A DNA stretch of 16,023 nt from assembly GCF_937997595.1 (NCBI RefSeq), contig NZ_CALKTS010000030.1:1-16023 (forward strand). The letters run 5' to 3'. Below, in pieces: positions 1 to 6,044 of the stretch (its first letter is position 1; each line of letters begins with the position of its first letter). The position numbers and the translations under genes were made by a program. This DNA is from an uncultured Campylobacter sp. (GTDB lineage Bacteria > Campylobacterota > Campylobacteria > Campylobacterales > Campylobacteraceae). The notes below the pieces were generated by a model, which searched no databases, was not told where the DNA came from, and was given only the letters and a program-made list of their open reading frames with translations.

Positions 1-194
1 TTTGTGCCCACGCCGTCGGTGGCGCCTAGGATCGCAGGTTTTTTGTAGCCTGCAGGCAGCCTCACCGCGCCGCTAAACGAGCCGATGCCGCCTAAAACGT
101 GCGGAGTTTGCGTCACTTTGACGAATGGTTTTATCGCCTCTACGAAGTCATTTCCCGCGTCTATATCGACGCCAGCGTCTTTGTAGCTTATCAA
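1..194 (-). CDS. purM: Phosphoribosylformylglycinamidine cyclo-ligase (AIR synthetase), 5' part
   Basis: Partial gene: about 64 N-terminal residues are visible and the rest lies beyond the left edge. PurM closes formylglycinamidine ribonucleotide to aminoimidazole ribonucleotide, using ATP, in cytosolic purine synthesis. The reading begins ISYKDAGVDIDAGN and continues through a VLGGIGSFSGA segment to ATDGVGT, which is the typical PurM N-terminus and the start of its ATP-binding region. The start is a TTG at 194-192. An in-frame TAA lies two codons upstream and a strong GGAGGA ribosome binding site sits at 206-201. The gene diverges from coaE across a 73-nt gap. Confidence 0.93.
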   Translation of the reverse strand, partial: MISYKDAGVDIDAGNDFVEAIKPFVKVTQTPHVLGGIGSFSGAVRLPAGYKKPAILGATDGVGT

Positions 195-213
195 ATTTTA
201 TCCTCCAAGATGG

Positions 214-219
214 TATAAT
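214..219 (+). promoter_or_regulatory. Candidate -10 box of the coaE promoter
   Basis: TATAAT preceded by TG (TGGTATAAT, 211-219) forms an extended -10 element. It lies about 50 nt upstream of the coaE start. No clear -35 is seen, which is normal for this phylum. The assignment is by motif only. Confidence 0.5.
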
Positions 220-225
220 TTCGCA

Positions 226-241
226 GATTTTAGCTAAAATC
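226..241. promoter_or_regulatory. Perfect 16-bp palindrome between purM and coaE
   Basis: GATTTTAGCTAAAATC is a perfect dyad with no spacer. It sits just after the predicted coaE transcription start and about 32 nt upstream of the purM TTG. It could be a protein operator or simply part of an AT-rich promoter. The regulator, if any, is unknown. Confidence 0.35.
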
Positions 242-267
242 GAATAAAAACGCTATAAAGGCTCACC

Positions 268-921
268 TTGAAATTTAGACACGCAGTCGTCATCACGGGC
301 AGCATTGGTAGCGGCAAGAGTGCGGTTTGCGAGCTGCTTCGTGATCGCGGATTTGAGATTATCGATGCCGATAAGATTTCGCATGACATTTTGGATCGCT
401 GCGCCGCGCAGATAGCTCAAATTTTCGGCGCGCAATACGTTGTGCAAAAAGACGTACAGGTTAAATTTGATGCCAGCAGAGGTGAGGAAAATTTGACCAA
501 TTCTTGCGCTTTTGTGGACCGCAAAAAACTAGGCGAGCTGGTGTTTAAAGACCCCGTGGAGCTTGCAAAGCTAGAAGCACTGCTGCATCCGAAGATAACG
601 GCTGAAATTTTATCGCAGGCGCAGGCTTTGGAGGCGAAAGGAAAGCTTTATTTCGTTGATATTCCGCTGTTTTTCGAGGGCAAGAGGTCTGAGTTTTTTG
701 ATAAAGTGGCAGTCGTTTATGCGCCTAAAGATACGCTGATTTCGCGCGTGATGAAGCGAAACGGGCTAGATCATGCCGCTGCAAAGCACCGTGTGGAGCT
801 ACAAACTGATATAGAGCAAAAGCGCGCTATGGCGGATTTTGTGATAGATAATGGAGGCGATCTTATCGCGCTTGAGGCCGCGGTGGAGAGATTTTTAAAA
901 GAGCTAAAAGATAAAATTTAG
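268..921 (+). CDS. coaE: Dephospho-CoA kinase
   Basis: CoaE phosphorylates the ribose 3'-hydroxyl of dephospho-CoA with ATP, the last step of coenzyme A synthesis, in the cytosol. The 217-residue protein carries a P-loop GSIGSGKS at residues 11-18. DADKISHDIL follows at about 32-41, and the IPLFFEGK segment in the middle corresponds to the substrate-binding (I/V)PLLFE motif of the family. The length is close to the usual 200 residues. The start is TTG at 268, placing the P-loop at the expected distance from the N-terminus; a weak AAAGG lies about 6 nt upstream. It is divergent from purM and 41 nt upstream of the next reading frame. Confidence 0.93.
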   Translation: MKFRHAVVITGSIGSGKSAVCELLRDRGFEIIDADKISHDILDRCAAQIAQIFGAQYVVQKDVQVKFDASRGEENLTNSCAFVDRKKLGELVFKDPVELAKLEALLHPKITAEILSQAQALEAKGKLYFVDIPLFFEGKRSEFFDKVAVVYAPKDTLISRVMKRNGLDHAAAKHRVELQTDIEQKRAMADFVIDNGGDLIALEAAVERFLKELKDKI

Positions 922-989
922 CCCTTTGCGCAAGAGCTCGTAAAATTTCTACGCGAATTAAGATGAATTTTAAAATAAAGGATAAAACA

Positions 990-1910
990 ATGAGAATCAG
1001 CAGTCGCGCCCAAAGCGGCGCTAAATTTCAAAAATTTAAAAGCGCACCGCTTAAAGAGCGGTTGAAATTTGCGGCGCGAGCGGTTTTGCTCTCCGCGCTG
1101 TTTGCGACGGGCGCTGCGGCGGAGATCGACGATCTAAGGAAGGGCTGCGCCGCGGGGAGCGAGATGGATTGTAAAAAACTAAACCGCGTGATAAATGAGC
1201 TGCAGCGCAACTGCGACGCAGGCGGCGAGGAAAACGCGCTAGACTGCGCAAATTTGGGCTACGCATACGACTCAAATAGAAGCTTTAGGCAGGCTGCGCG
1301 CTATTACGACAGGGCGTGCAAGCTCGGCGAGCAGAAGGGCTGCGTCTATTTAGGGCTGCTCTACAACGACGGGCAGGGAGTGGCGCAGGATCGTAAGAGG
1401 GCGAATGAGCTTTTCAGCGACGCCTGCAATAAAAATAGCAGCGAGGGGTGCGCGAGCCTCGCATACAACTATAAAAAGGGACTCGGCGTCTATCCCGACG
1501 TGAAAAAGGCGATCGAGCTTTTGATCAAGGCTTGCAAAATGGGGCAAGTAGAGGCGTGCCATAACCTAGGGCTTAGCTACGCTCTCGGTGAAGGCGTGAA
1601 AAAAGATGTGGACAGGGCCAGGACATTTTTTACAAGGGCTTGCGAGCAAGGGCACATGGATTCGTGCGTAAATTTGGGCGTTACGTATTTTAAGGGCGAC
1701 GGCGGGCAAAAGGATCACGCCCTTGCTGCGAAGTATTTTAGCGAGGCGTGCGAGAATGGTGGCGAGCCGCTAGCCTGCTCAAATTTAGCGTATCAATACG
1801 AAAAGGGCTGGGGCGTGACGAAAGATAAAAAGAGGGCACGCGAGCTTTATGAAAAAGCTTGCAAGCTCGGAAGATTTGATGCTTGCGAGCATTTAAAGGC
1901 TATGAGGTAG
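990..1910 (+). CDS. Secreted Sel1-repeat (Hcp-like cysteine-rich) protein
   Basis: Sel1-like repeat protein of the family that includes the Helicobacter cysteine-rich proteins. The ATG at 990 is preferred to an upstream in-frame ATG at 963 because AAAGGA lies 7 nt before it; this gives 306 residues. Residues 1-27 are basic, 28-44 hydrophobic, and ATGAAA before Glu45 looks like a signal peptidase I site, so the product is probably periplasmic or secreted. About seven repeats of roughly 36 residues follow. Each has a cysteine pair, mostly spaced C-x7-C (ACKLGEQKGC, ACKMGQVEAC, ACEQGHMDSC, ACKLGRFDAC), which in Hcp proteins form disulfides stapling the helix pair. The partner is unknown. Beta-lactamase activity is sometimes attached to such proteins by annotation and cannot be inferred here. 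It lies between coaE and dapF on the same strand. Confidence 0.9.
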   Translation: MRISSRAQSGAKFQKFKSAPLKERLKFAARAVLLSALFATGAAAEIDDLRKGCAAGSEMDCKKLNRVINELQRNCDAGGEENALDCANLGYAYDSNRSFRQAARYYDRACKLGEQKGCVYLGLLYNDGQGVAQDRKRANELFSDACNKNSSEGCASLAYNYKKGLGVYPDVKKAIELLIKACKMGQVEACHNLGLSYALGEGVKKDVDRARTFFTRACEQGHMDSCVNLGVTYFKGDGGQKDHALAAKYFSEACENGGEPLACSNLAYQYEKGWGVTKDKKRARELYEKACKLGRFDACEHLKAMR

Positions 1911-1923
1911 GCTCTAACATCAA

Positions 1924-2013
1924 GCGCGAAAGGCGCGTAATAAAATAGCTCACAAAAGAAAATGCGTTAGTAAATTGAGCCTTAGTAAAGCCTAGGAATA
2001 AGCGATACGCTTA
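1924..2013 (+). other. Spacer with two short hairpins
   Basis: The 176-nt sel1-dapF gap contains GCGC-GAAAG-GCGC (1924-1936), 13 nt after the sel1 stop, and a perfect 6-bp stem TAAGCG-ATA-CGCTTA (1999-2013). Neither is followed by a proper run of T, so they are at best weak terminators or processing structures. Confidence 0.3.
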
Positions 2014-2086
2014 AATTTAGATATAAGTAAAATTTTAATAAAGCGTTAGTGAGCGTTAGTAATTTTAAAAATTTGCGAGGTAGATA

Positions 2087-2965
2087 ATGAAAATTTCAAA
2101 ATATAATGCGAGCGGAAATGATTTCGTAATATTTACGGATTCAGTTAAGGCGGATAGATCCAAGCTAGCGCGTGAGCTATGTGATAGGCGCGATGGAGTA
2201 GGCGCCGACGGGCTCATCGTCGTACTACCGAAATTTAACGGTATCGAGGGGATAAATTTCGAGTGGGAATTTTATAATAGCGACGGCAGTAGCGCCGATA
2301 TGTGCGGCAACGGCTCGCGAGCGGTATGCATGTATGCGTATGAAAATTTTTTGGCCGCGCAAAGTATGAAATTCCTAAGCGGCGCAGGCGTAATTAGCGG
2401 TGAAATTTTCGGTATTTTCGGCGGAAATTTGAGCGAGAGCATGCGCGGCGAGCTACGCAATGTAAGCTTCGGCGAGATTTTCAATCTGCGTCCTAACGCT
2501 CACGCGTTAGTAGCTAACGTAGAGGTAATGTTAACTCGCCCTAAGCGCCTGGGCGAGAGCTTTGAGGAGGCAGGGCTAACGTGGTATTTTTATAACACAG
2601 GAGTGCCGCACTTAGTAACTTTTGTTAGCGATTTAAATGAGTTCGACGCCGCGCTAGCCCGCGATCTGCGTGAAAAGTATAACGCTAACGTTAATTATGC
2701 GTTAGTTCAAAGTCGCCTCGCAAGCAAAATTTTAAAGGTGCGCACCTTTGAGCGTGGCGTAGAGGCAGAAACTCTCGCATGCGGTACGGGGATGGCGGCA
2801 TGCTTCATCGCAGGCGTCGAAAATATGGGGCTAGCTCCCGATATCCGCGTGATACCTGCAAGCGGCGAAACGCTAAATTTGCGCTTAGGGGATGGAGGCA
2901 AAATTTACTTTCGCGGCGACGTTAGGCATACTTTCGATGGCGAATTTATTGGATACGTGGAGTAG
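2087..2965 (+). CDS. dapF: Diaminopimelate epimerase
   Basis: DapF interconverts LL- and meso-diaminopimelate without cofactor, feeding lysine synthesis and peptidoglycan cross-linking. Both catalytic cysteines are present: Cys73 in the ADMCGNGSRA motif and Cys232 in LACGTGMAAC. The N-terminal YNASGNDF and the NTGVPHL and RTFERGVE segments also match the family. At 292 residues it is longer than the roughly 250 I recall for C. jejuni DapF. The extra length lies mainly around residues 105-155, between the first-domain core and the KRLGESFEEAGLTW segment. The start at 2087 has GAGG about 7 nt upstream. A 176-nt gap separates it from the sel1 gene, so it may have its own promoter. Confidence 0.95.
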   Translation: MKISKYNASGNDFVIFTDSVKADRSKLARELCDRRDGVGADGLIVVLPKFNGIEGINFEWEFYNSDGSSADMCGNGSRAVCMYAYENFLAAQSMKFLSGAGVISGEIFGIFGGNLSESMRGELRNVSFGEIFNLRPNAHALVANVEVMLTRPKRLGESFEEAGLTWYFYNTGVPHLVTFVSDLNEFDAALARDLREKYNANVNYALVQSRLASKILKVRTFERGVEAETLACGTGMAACFIAGVENMGLAPDIRVIPASGETLNLRLGDGGKIYFRGDVRHTFDGEFIGYVE

Positions 2966-3658
2966 GCAGGGCGAAATTTCGAGCCAGTTTGCGCGAGAAT
3001 TCGTCAAATTTTCGAGTGTAATTTATACAAAATTTCGCTTTTCACTCCGTTTTATAAAATAATAGATTTGCAATACGACATTGGAATTTTAAAATTTTAT
3101 GATGATGAAATTTTGGAATTTTCGTGGATAGTTTGTGTGAGAATTTTAATTGCGAAGTAAAATTTGCCGTCTCACTGCAAAATTTAATTCCTAAATTTCG
3201 GAATTTTATGAAATAAAATTTTAAGATTTCAGCGCACGGAATTTTGCTACTAAGTTTGAAATTTTTTGATTGAATTCTGCACTTGCATTGCGCTAATTTA
3301 GGCTTCTGCGGAATTTAAGCGTTATAGCGTTATAAAATTTATGCTCTAACCCGCTCTTTTGGTTTATGATTTTTGCTGCCACCGCAAAAAATCCGCCGTG
3401 TTCGCACGAGTGAAATTCCGCCACTGATAGCAGAAAGCGCAACATCAAGCGCAAATCCTCGGCGCGGGTAAAACTGTCATTGACGATAAAGGCTGGATTT
3501 ATAGATGCGGCAATTCTTGAAGTGCGGTAGAATTTACTAACGACGATAAAAGCATAGTGTAGTTACGGCAAAATTTAAAATTTGCGCCCGCCGAATTCTG
3601 CCGAGCCGTCATTTTGTCGTTTAAATTTTAAATTCCATCCGCGTCGGTTTCGTCGAAA
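2966..3658. other. AT-rich intergenic spacer, no supported gene
   Basis: About 690 nt without a convincing reading frame on either strand. Its left part (2970-3270) is packed with AAATTT and AATTTT words, many self-complementary. It includes a small stem AATTCC-TAAATTTC-GGAATT (3186-3205) followed by TT, a weak terminator candidate. The right part (3350-3650) is richer in G+C. A short open stretch near 3450-3520 reads ILGAGKTVIDDKGWIY but lacks a start and is closed on both sides, so it may be a gene remnant or chance. Confidence 0.5.
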
Positions 3659-3805
3659 CTAGGCATAAAGCCTGATGATTAACTCTCTGGCGAGCGCTAA
3701 AATCACGACGAAGATTGTAAATTTTAATAAAGATTTTTGTCGCATTGTGACGAGCATAGCGATGCCAAATAAAACGAGCGCAATGTCTAAAAATGTATCT
3801 TTCAT
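3659..3805 (-). CDS. Small membrane protein, 48 residues
   Basis: Not recognised. The 48-residue product is nearly all hydrophobic: a segment at residues 5-19 (FLDIALVLFGIAMLV), a short basic turn MRQKSLLK, then a second segment at about 29-46 ending ALARELIIRLYA. Two membrane passes as a hairpin are likely. The ATG at 3805 overlaps the stop of the preceding small gene as ATGA, a classic arrangement for translational coupling. This supports both genes being real despite their size. The C-terminal ARELII pattern faintly recalls the end of PsiE-type membrane proteins, but that is too weak to use as a name. Confidence 0.6.
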   Translation of the reverse strand: MKDTFLDIALVLFGIAMLVTMRQKSLLKFTIFVVILALARELIIRLYA

Positions 3806-3966
3806 ATGCTTAATTGAAATTTAATCAAAATGCTAAGTATGATAAGAAGTATTATAAAGCGCAAGATTGAGCGCATGGAGGATAGATCACCAAATTCTTT
3901 GTCATATTCCTTTTTTACCTCCCACTCAGCTTTCCATGCGAACATTTTTACTATAAAATCCAGCAT
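3802..3966 (-). CDS. Small single-pass membrane protein, 54 residues
   Basis: Not recognised. The start is set at the second of two close ATGs (3966) because AAAGGAG at 3979-3973 lies 6 nt before it and would abut the other ATG at 3972. Residues 1-30 are amphipathic and charged (FAWKAEWEVKKEYDKEF). Residues 35-49 form one very hydrophobic helix (LRFIILLIILSILIKF), so a tail-anchored inner-membrane protein with a cytosolic N-terminus is likely. Its stop overlaps the next small gene by ATGA. It lies 106 nt downstream of the small regulator gene on the same strand, with a possible own promoter in that gap. Confidence 0.65.
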   Translation of the reverse strand: MLDFIVKMFAWKAEWEVKKEYDKEFGDLSSMRSILRFIILLIILSILIKFQLSI

Positions 3967-4072
3967 TTTCATCTCCTTTTTTTAAGGCGAGTCGCATAAA
4001 AATGAAATTCTGTCGCTCCACGTGAAATTAAAGAATTCTATCTAATTGGCGCTTAAAATTTTTAATTTTGGG

Positions 4073-4408
4073 CTATTTGTCGGCGTTTTGGACGAGCACT
4101 TTTTCGTATTTTTCGATAAAGCTTCGCCCTGCCTCGCATAGGCGGTAGATGAAAATCTTCGACGCCTTGCCCGCATCAAGCCCCGTATCCTTAATGCTTT
4201 CGCGCTGCAGATAGCCCCAGTTTTTATGAATTATATCAAGAGTCGATTTGACCGAGGTGTAGTTGCGCCCACTCGCAGCTGCGAATTCGTTTACGGGACT
4301 CATAAACTCCGCATCGCTTTGCTTATTGCGACATAAAAGTCCCCCTTTACCTTGTGATTCGACCAGTTTTAGCGTTTCATAAATGAGTTTGTCTTTTAAT
4401 TTGATCAT
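4073..4408 (-). CDS. Small probable winged-helix DNA-binding protein, 111 residues
   Basis: Family not recognised. The ATG at 4408 is chosen because AAGGG lies 7 nt upstream; a TTG at 4444 is in frame but overlaps the promoter region. The protein is mostly helical. A segment MSPVNEFAAASGRNYTSVKS followed by TLDIIHKNWGYLQRE looks like a helix-turn-helix. Further on, KASKIFIYRLCEAGRSFIEKY resembles the wing and last helix of a winged-helix fold. A perfect 11-bp inverted repeat (4449-4477) covers its predicted promoter, consistent with an autoregulated repressor; this is inference. It lies downstream of the ATPase gene on the same strand, 82 nt after that stop. Confidence 0.6.
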   Translation of the reverse strand: MIKLKDKLIYETLKLVESQGKGGLLCRNKQSDAEFMSPVNEFAAASGRNYTSVKSTLDIIHKNWGYLQRESIKDTGLDAGKASKIFIYRLCEAGRSFIEKYEKVLVQNADK

Positions 4409-4445
4409 CGGCTTTCCCTTGCGTAATTGATATGGGTTTGCCAAA

Positions 4446-4451
4446 ATTATA
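4446..4451 (-). promoter_or_regulatory. Candidate -10 box for the small regulator gene
   Basis: TATAAT on the minus strand preceded by TGA (TGATATAAT), 37 nt before the ATG at 4408. It is embedded in the right arm of the adjacent inverted repeat. Confidence 0.5.
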
Positions 4452-4477
4452 TCATAAAATTTATATTTTTATGATAT
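4449..4477. promoter_or_regulatory. Inverted repeat (11-bp arms) over the regulator promoter
   Basis: Perfect arms ATATCATAAAA (4449-4459) and TTTTATGATAT (4467-4477) flank a 7-nt centre. One arm overlaps the -10 and the other covers the -35 position. With no G+C-rich stem and no T tract of its own, it is a poor terminator for the ATPase gene ending 14 nt away and a good operator candidate. Confidence 0.55.
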
Positions 4478-4490
4478 GAAATGTCAATAA

Positions 4491-5822
4491 TTAGAAGCTA
4501 AGCACGAACTCATGAAACGGCACGACATCGCAGCGAATACCCTCAATCTCGAGCCTACCGGAGTTTGCCATAGAAACGACTTTTAAGCTCGTGATACCGA
4601 GTCTCTTGAGCGCGCTTAAGATTTTGCGGAATTTTAAAAAGATGATGTCTGCGTCGCTGAAAGGAATGACGAGAACCCCCATTTTTAGAGCAGGCAGGTA
4701 AAAATCCAGCTCTTTTGTGTAAAAAATCGGCGTATTTAGCCCCAAAAGCTCGCAAAAAAGGACGTTGGCAAATTTTTTCGAGAAGTCCTTTTTGCTTGTT
4801 AAAATTTCTCGCATATTAAAATGTGAAAAATATAGTTTTTTTGCGCGCGCGGGCTCGCCCGCTTTGCTTAAAAATCTGATGAAATTTTCCCGCTCAAGTT
4901 TGGCGATAGTGCCGTATACGGCGTCTTTGGAGATCTTGATGCGCGGCTTTAGCGCGGTGTAAATTTTATTTGCGCTAAATGCGGCGTGGACGAAGCTTAG
5001 GCACTCTTTGAGGATTAAAATTTCCGTGCGGCTAAAGTTTGCCGTAAGCAGACTCTGCTCGAATTCTAAAATTTCGGCAGGCGCTATGAAGGGATTTTTT
5101 GCGCCGCCGCCTTGGGCTAAAAACGCCGAAATCATCGAGTTTATCTCGTTGTGGCGCTTATCGAAGGCGATAAATTCTTCAAATGAAAGCGGCAAAAGCT
5201 CAAGCCGCTCAAAGCCCGGCAGGACCAACTCTTTATCGCGAGTAGAGATGATAAAACGCTTTAAATTTAGCCCCCCAGCGAAGCTTTGAAGCGATGAAAT
5301 TTCAAAATCGGCGCTACTAAAATTATCCAAAAAAAGCGATGAAATTTGCTCGTTGGCGGCTAAAAATTCTTTGATCTCGCGGAAGAAATTCTCGCTCCTG
5401 CTTTTTGCGCCATCGGACTCCGCATTTTTTGCGTTGTTTGAGCCATTTGCGCTTGCGTTTTTTGTATCTGTATTTTTTACGGCGGCGCGGTAAAATTCGC
5501 CCGTATCCGAAATTTCCGCGTCTAACGTAGCTTCTCTACTTATTTCATATTCATTTGCTGCGCTAGCCTTTGTATTGTCCGCACTATTTCTAGCCACAAA
5601 AATTCCATCATTCGCTACCGCCTCTTCAAGGCGTAGATCGGCTAAATTTAGGTACAAAATTTCATCTTTTTTAAGTTCCGAAATTTCATTTTTCAGCACG
5701 GCGCTTTTGCCGGAATTTAGCACTCCGTATATTATAGTTTTGGGAGAGTTTATACCTCTTTTGCGCGGGATAAAGCCCGCAAATTCCGGTGGATTTTCGT
5801 AAAAAAATTTTAGATCATTCAT
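4491..5822 (-). CDS. AAA_14/DUF4143-type P-loop ATPase
   Basis: A 443-residue protein of unknown role. A Walker A motif GVLNSGKS lies at residues 33-40, a Walker B-like SSLFLDN at 161-167 and a sensor-like IISTRD at 191-196. LPLSFEEFIAF at 210-220 is a hallmark I associate with the AAA_14/DUF4143 ATPase group. A winged-helix-like segment spans about 265-335 (KISKDAVYGTIAKLERENFIRFL). FYTKELDFYLP at 367-377 corresponds to the ExDF motif of the PD-(D/E)XK-like C-terminal domain. The following GVLVIPF strand lacks the acidic residue and lysine of an active nuclease, so that domain may be degenerate. Residues about 71-147 are an Asn/Ala/Ser/Asp-rich insertion. The start has no good ribosome binding site directly upstream (TACTCGCC); an AAGGAA lies about 19 nt away. 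Confidence 0.7.
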   Translation of the reverse strand: MNDLKFFYENPPEFAGFIPRKRGINSPKTIIYGVLNSGKSAVLKNEISELKKDEILYLNLADLRLEEAVANDGIFVARNSADNTKASAANEYEISREATLDAEISDTGEFYRAAVKNTDTKNASANGSNNAKNAESDGAKSRSENFFREIKEFLAANEQISSLFLDNFSSADFEISSLQSFAGGLNLKRFIISTRDKELVLPGFERLELLPLSFEEFIAFDKRHNEINSMISAFLAQGGGAKNPFIAPAEILEFEQSLLTANFSRTEILILKECLSFVHAAFSANKIYTALKPRIKISKDAVYGTIAKLERENFIRFLSKAGEPARAKKLYFSHFNMREILTSKKDFSKKFANVLFCELLGLNTPIFYTKELDFYLPALKMGVLVIPFSDADIIFLKFRKILSALKRLGITSLKVVSMANSGRLEIEGIRCDVVPFHEFVLSF

Positions 5823-5838
5823 GGCGAGTATTTTAAAA

Positions 5839-5860
5839 TTTTCCTTATTAAAAGGAAATA
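5839..5860. repeat. Palindromic 22-nt element, copy 1
   Basis: The core TTTCCTTATTAAAAGGAAA has 7-bp arms and a 5-nt centre. It lies 17 nt upstream of the ATPase start and is identical over 22 nt to copy 2 at 5964-5985. It is probably an operator or a transcribed hairpin in the ATPase leader. Confidence 0.6.
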
Positions 5861-5963
5861 AATCTGAAAAATCCTATGAAATTTTTATATCTATTTCAAA
5901 TTTATCTAAAATTTTTGTATTGAAAATTTCCAGCACCCTAAAAATTTTCGAAATTCTATATAT

Positions 5964-5985
5964 TTTTCCTTATTAAAAGGAAATA
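5964..5985. repeat. Palindromic 22-nt element, copy 2
   Basis: Identical to copy 1, in the same orientation. It lies 24 nt upstream of the -35 box of the ribosomal operon promoter, roughly -80 to -60 relative to the expected transcription start, a usual place for an activator or upstream operator. Confidence 0.6.
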
Positions 5986-6009
5986 TTTCCATAAAATTTG
6001 GCTATTTTC

Positions 6010-6038
6010 TTGACAAAGCCGGAGCGCTTTTATATAAT
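6010..6038 (+). promoter_or_regulatory. Consensus sigma70 promoter of the S10-spc operon
   Basis: TTGACA at 6010-6015, a 17-nt spacer and TATAAT at 6033-6038: a perfect match to the vegetative consensus in both boxes and spacing. Transcription should start near 6044-6046, giving a leader of about 57 nt before rpsJ. An exact -35 is unusual in Campylobacter and fits a very strongly expressed operon. Confidence 0.88.
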
Positions 6039-6044
6039 GTGCGT

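Noticed and set aside
963..992. Upstream ATG at 963 as the start of the Sel1 protein
   Set aside because: It has no ribosome binding site, while AAAGGA is well placed for the ATG at 990 and the signal peptide then has a more normal length.
3450..3520. Short peptide ILGAGKTVIDDKGWIY as a P-loop or repeat-protein gene
   Set aside because: It has no start codon, is closed by stops on both sides within about 30 codons, and the GAGKT string lacks the rest of a P-loop.
4449..4477. The palindrome as a rho-independent terminator of the ATPase gene
   Set aside because: The stem is almost all A-T and lacks a following T run distinct from the stem, and it coincides with a promoter, so an operator is more likely.
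5008..5289. Plus-strand open frames within the ATPase gene (also 4765-4962 and 5575-5802)
   Set aside because: They lie opposite a gene with clear P-loop and DUF4143-like motifs and have no domain or ribosome binding site of their own.
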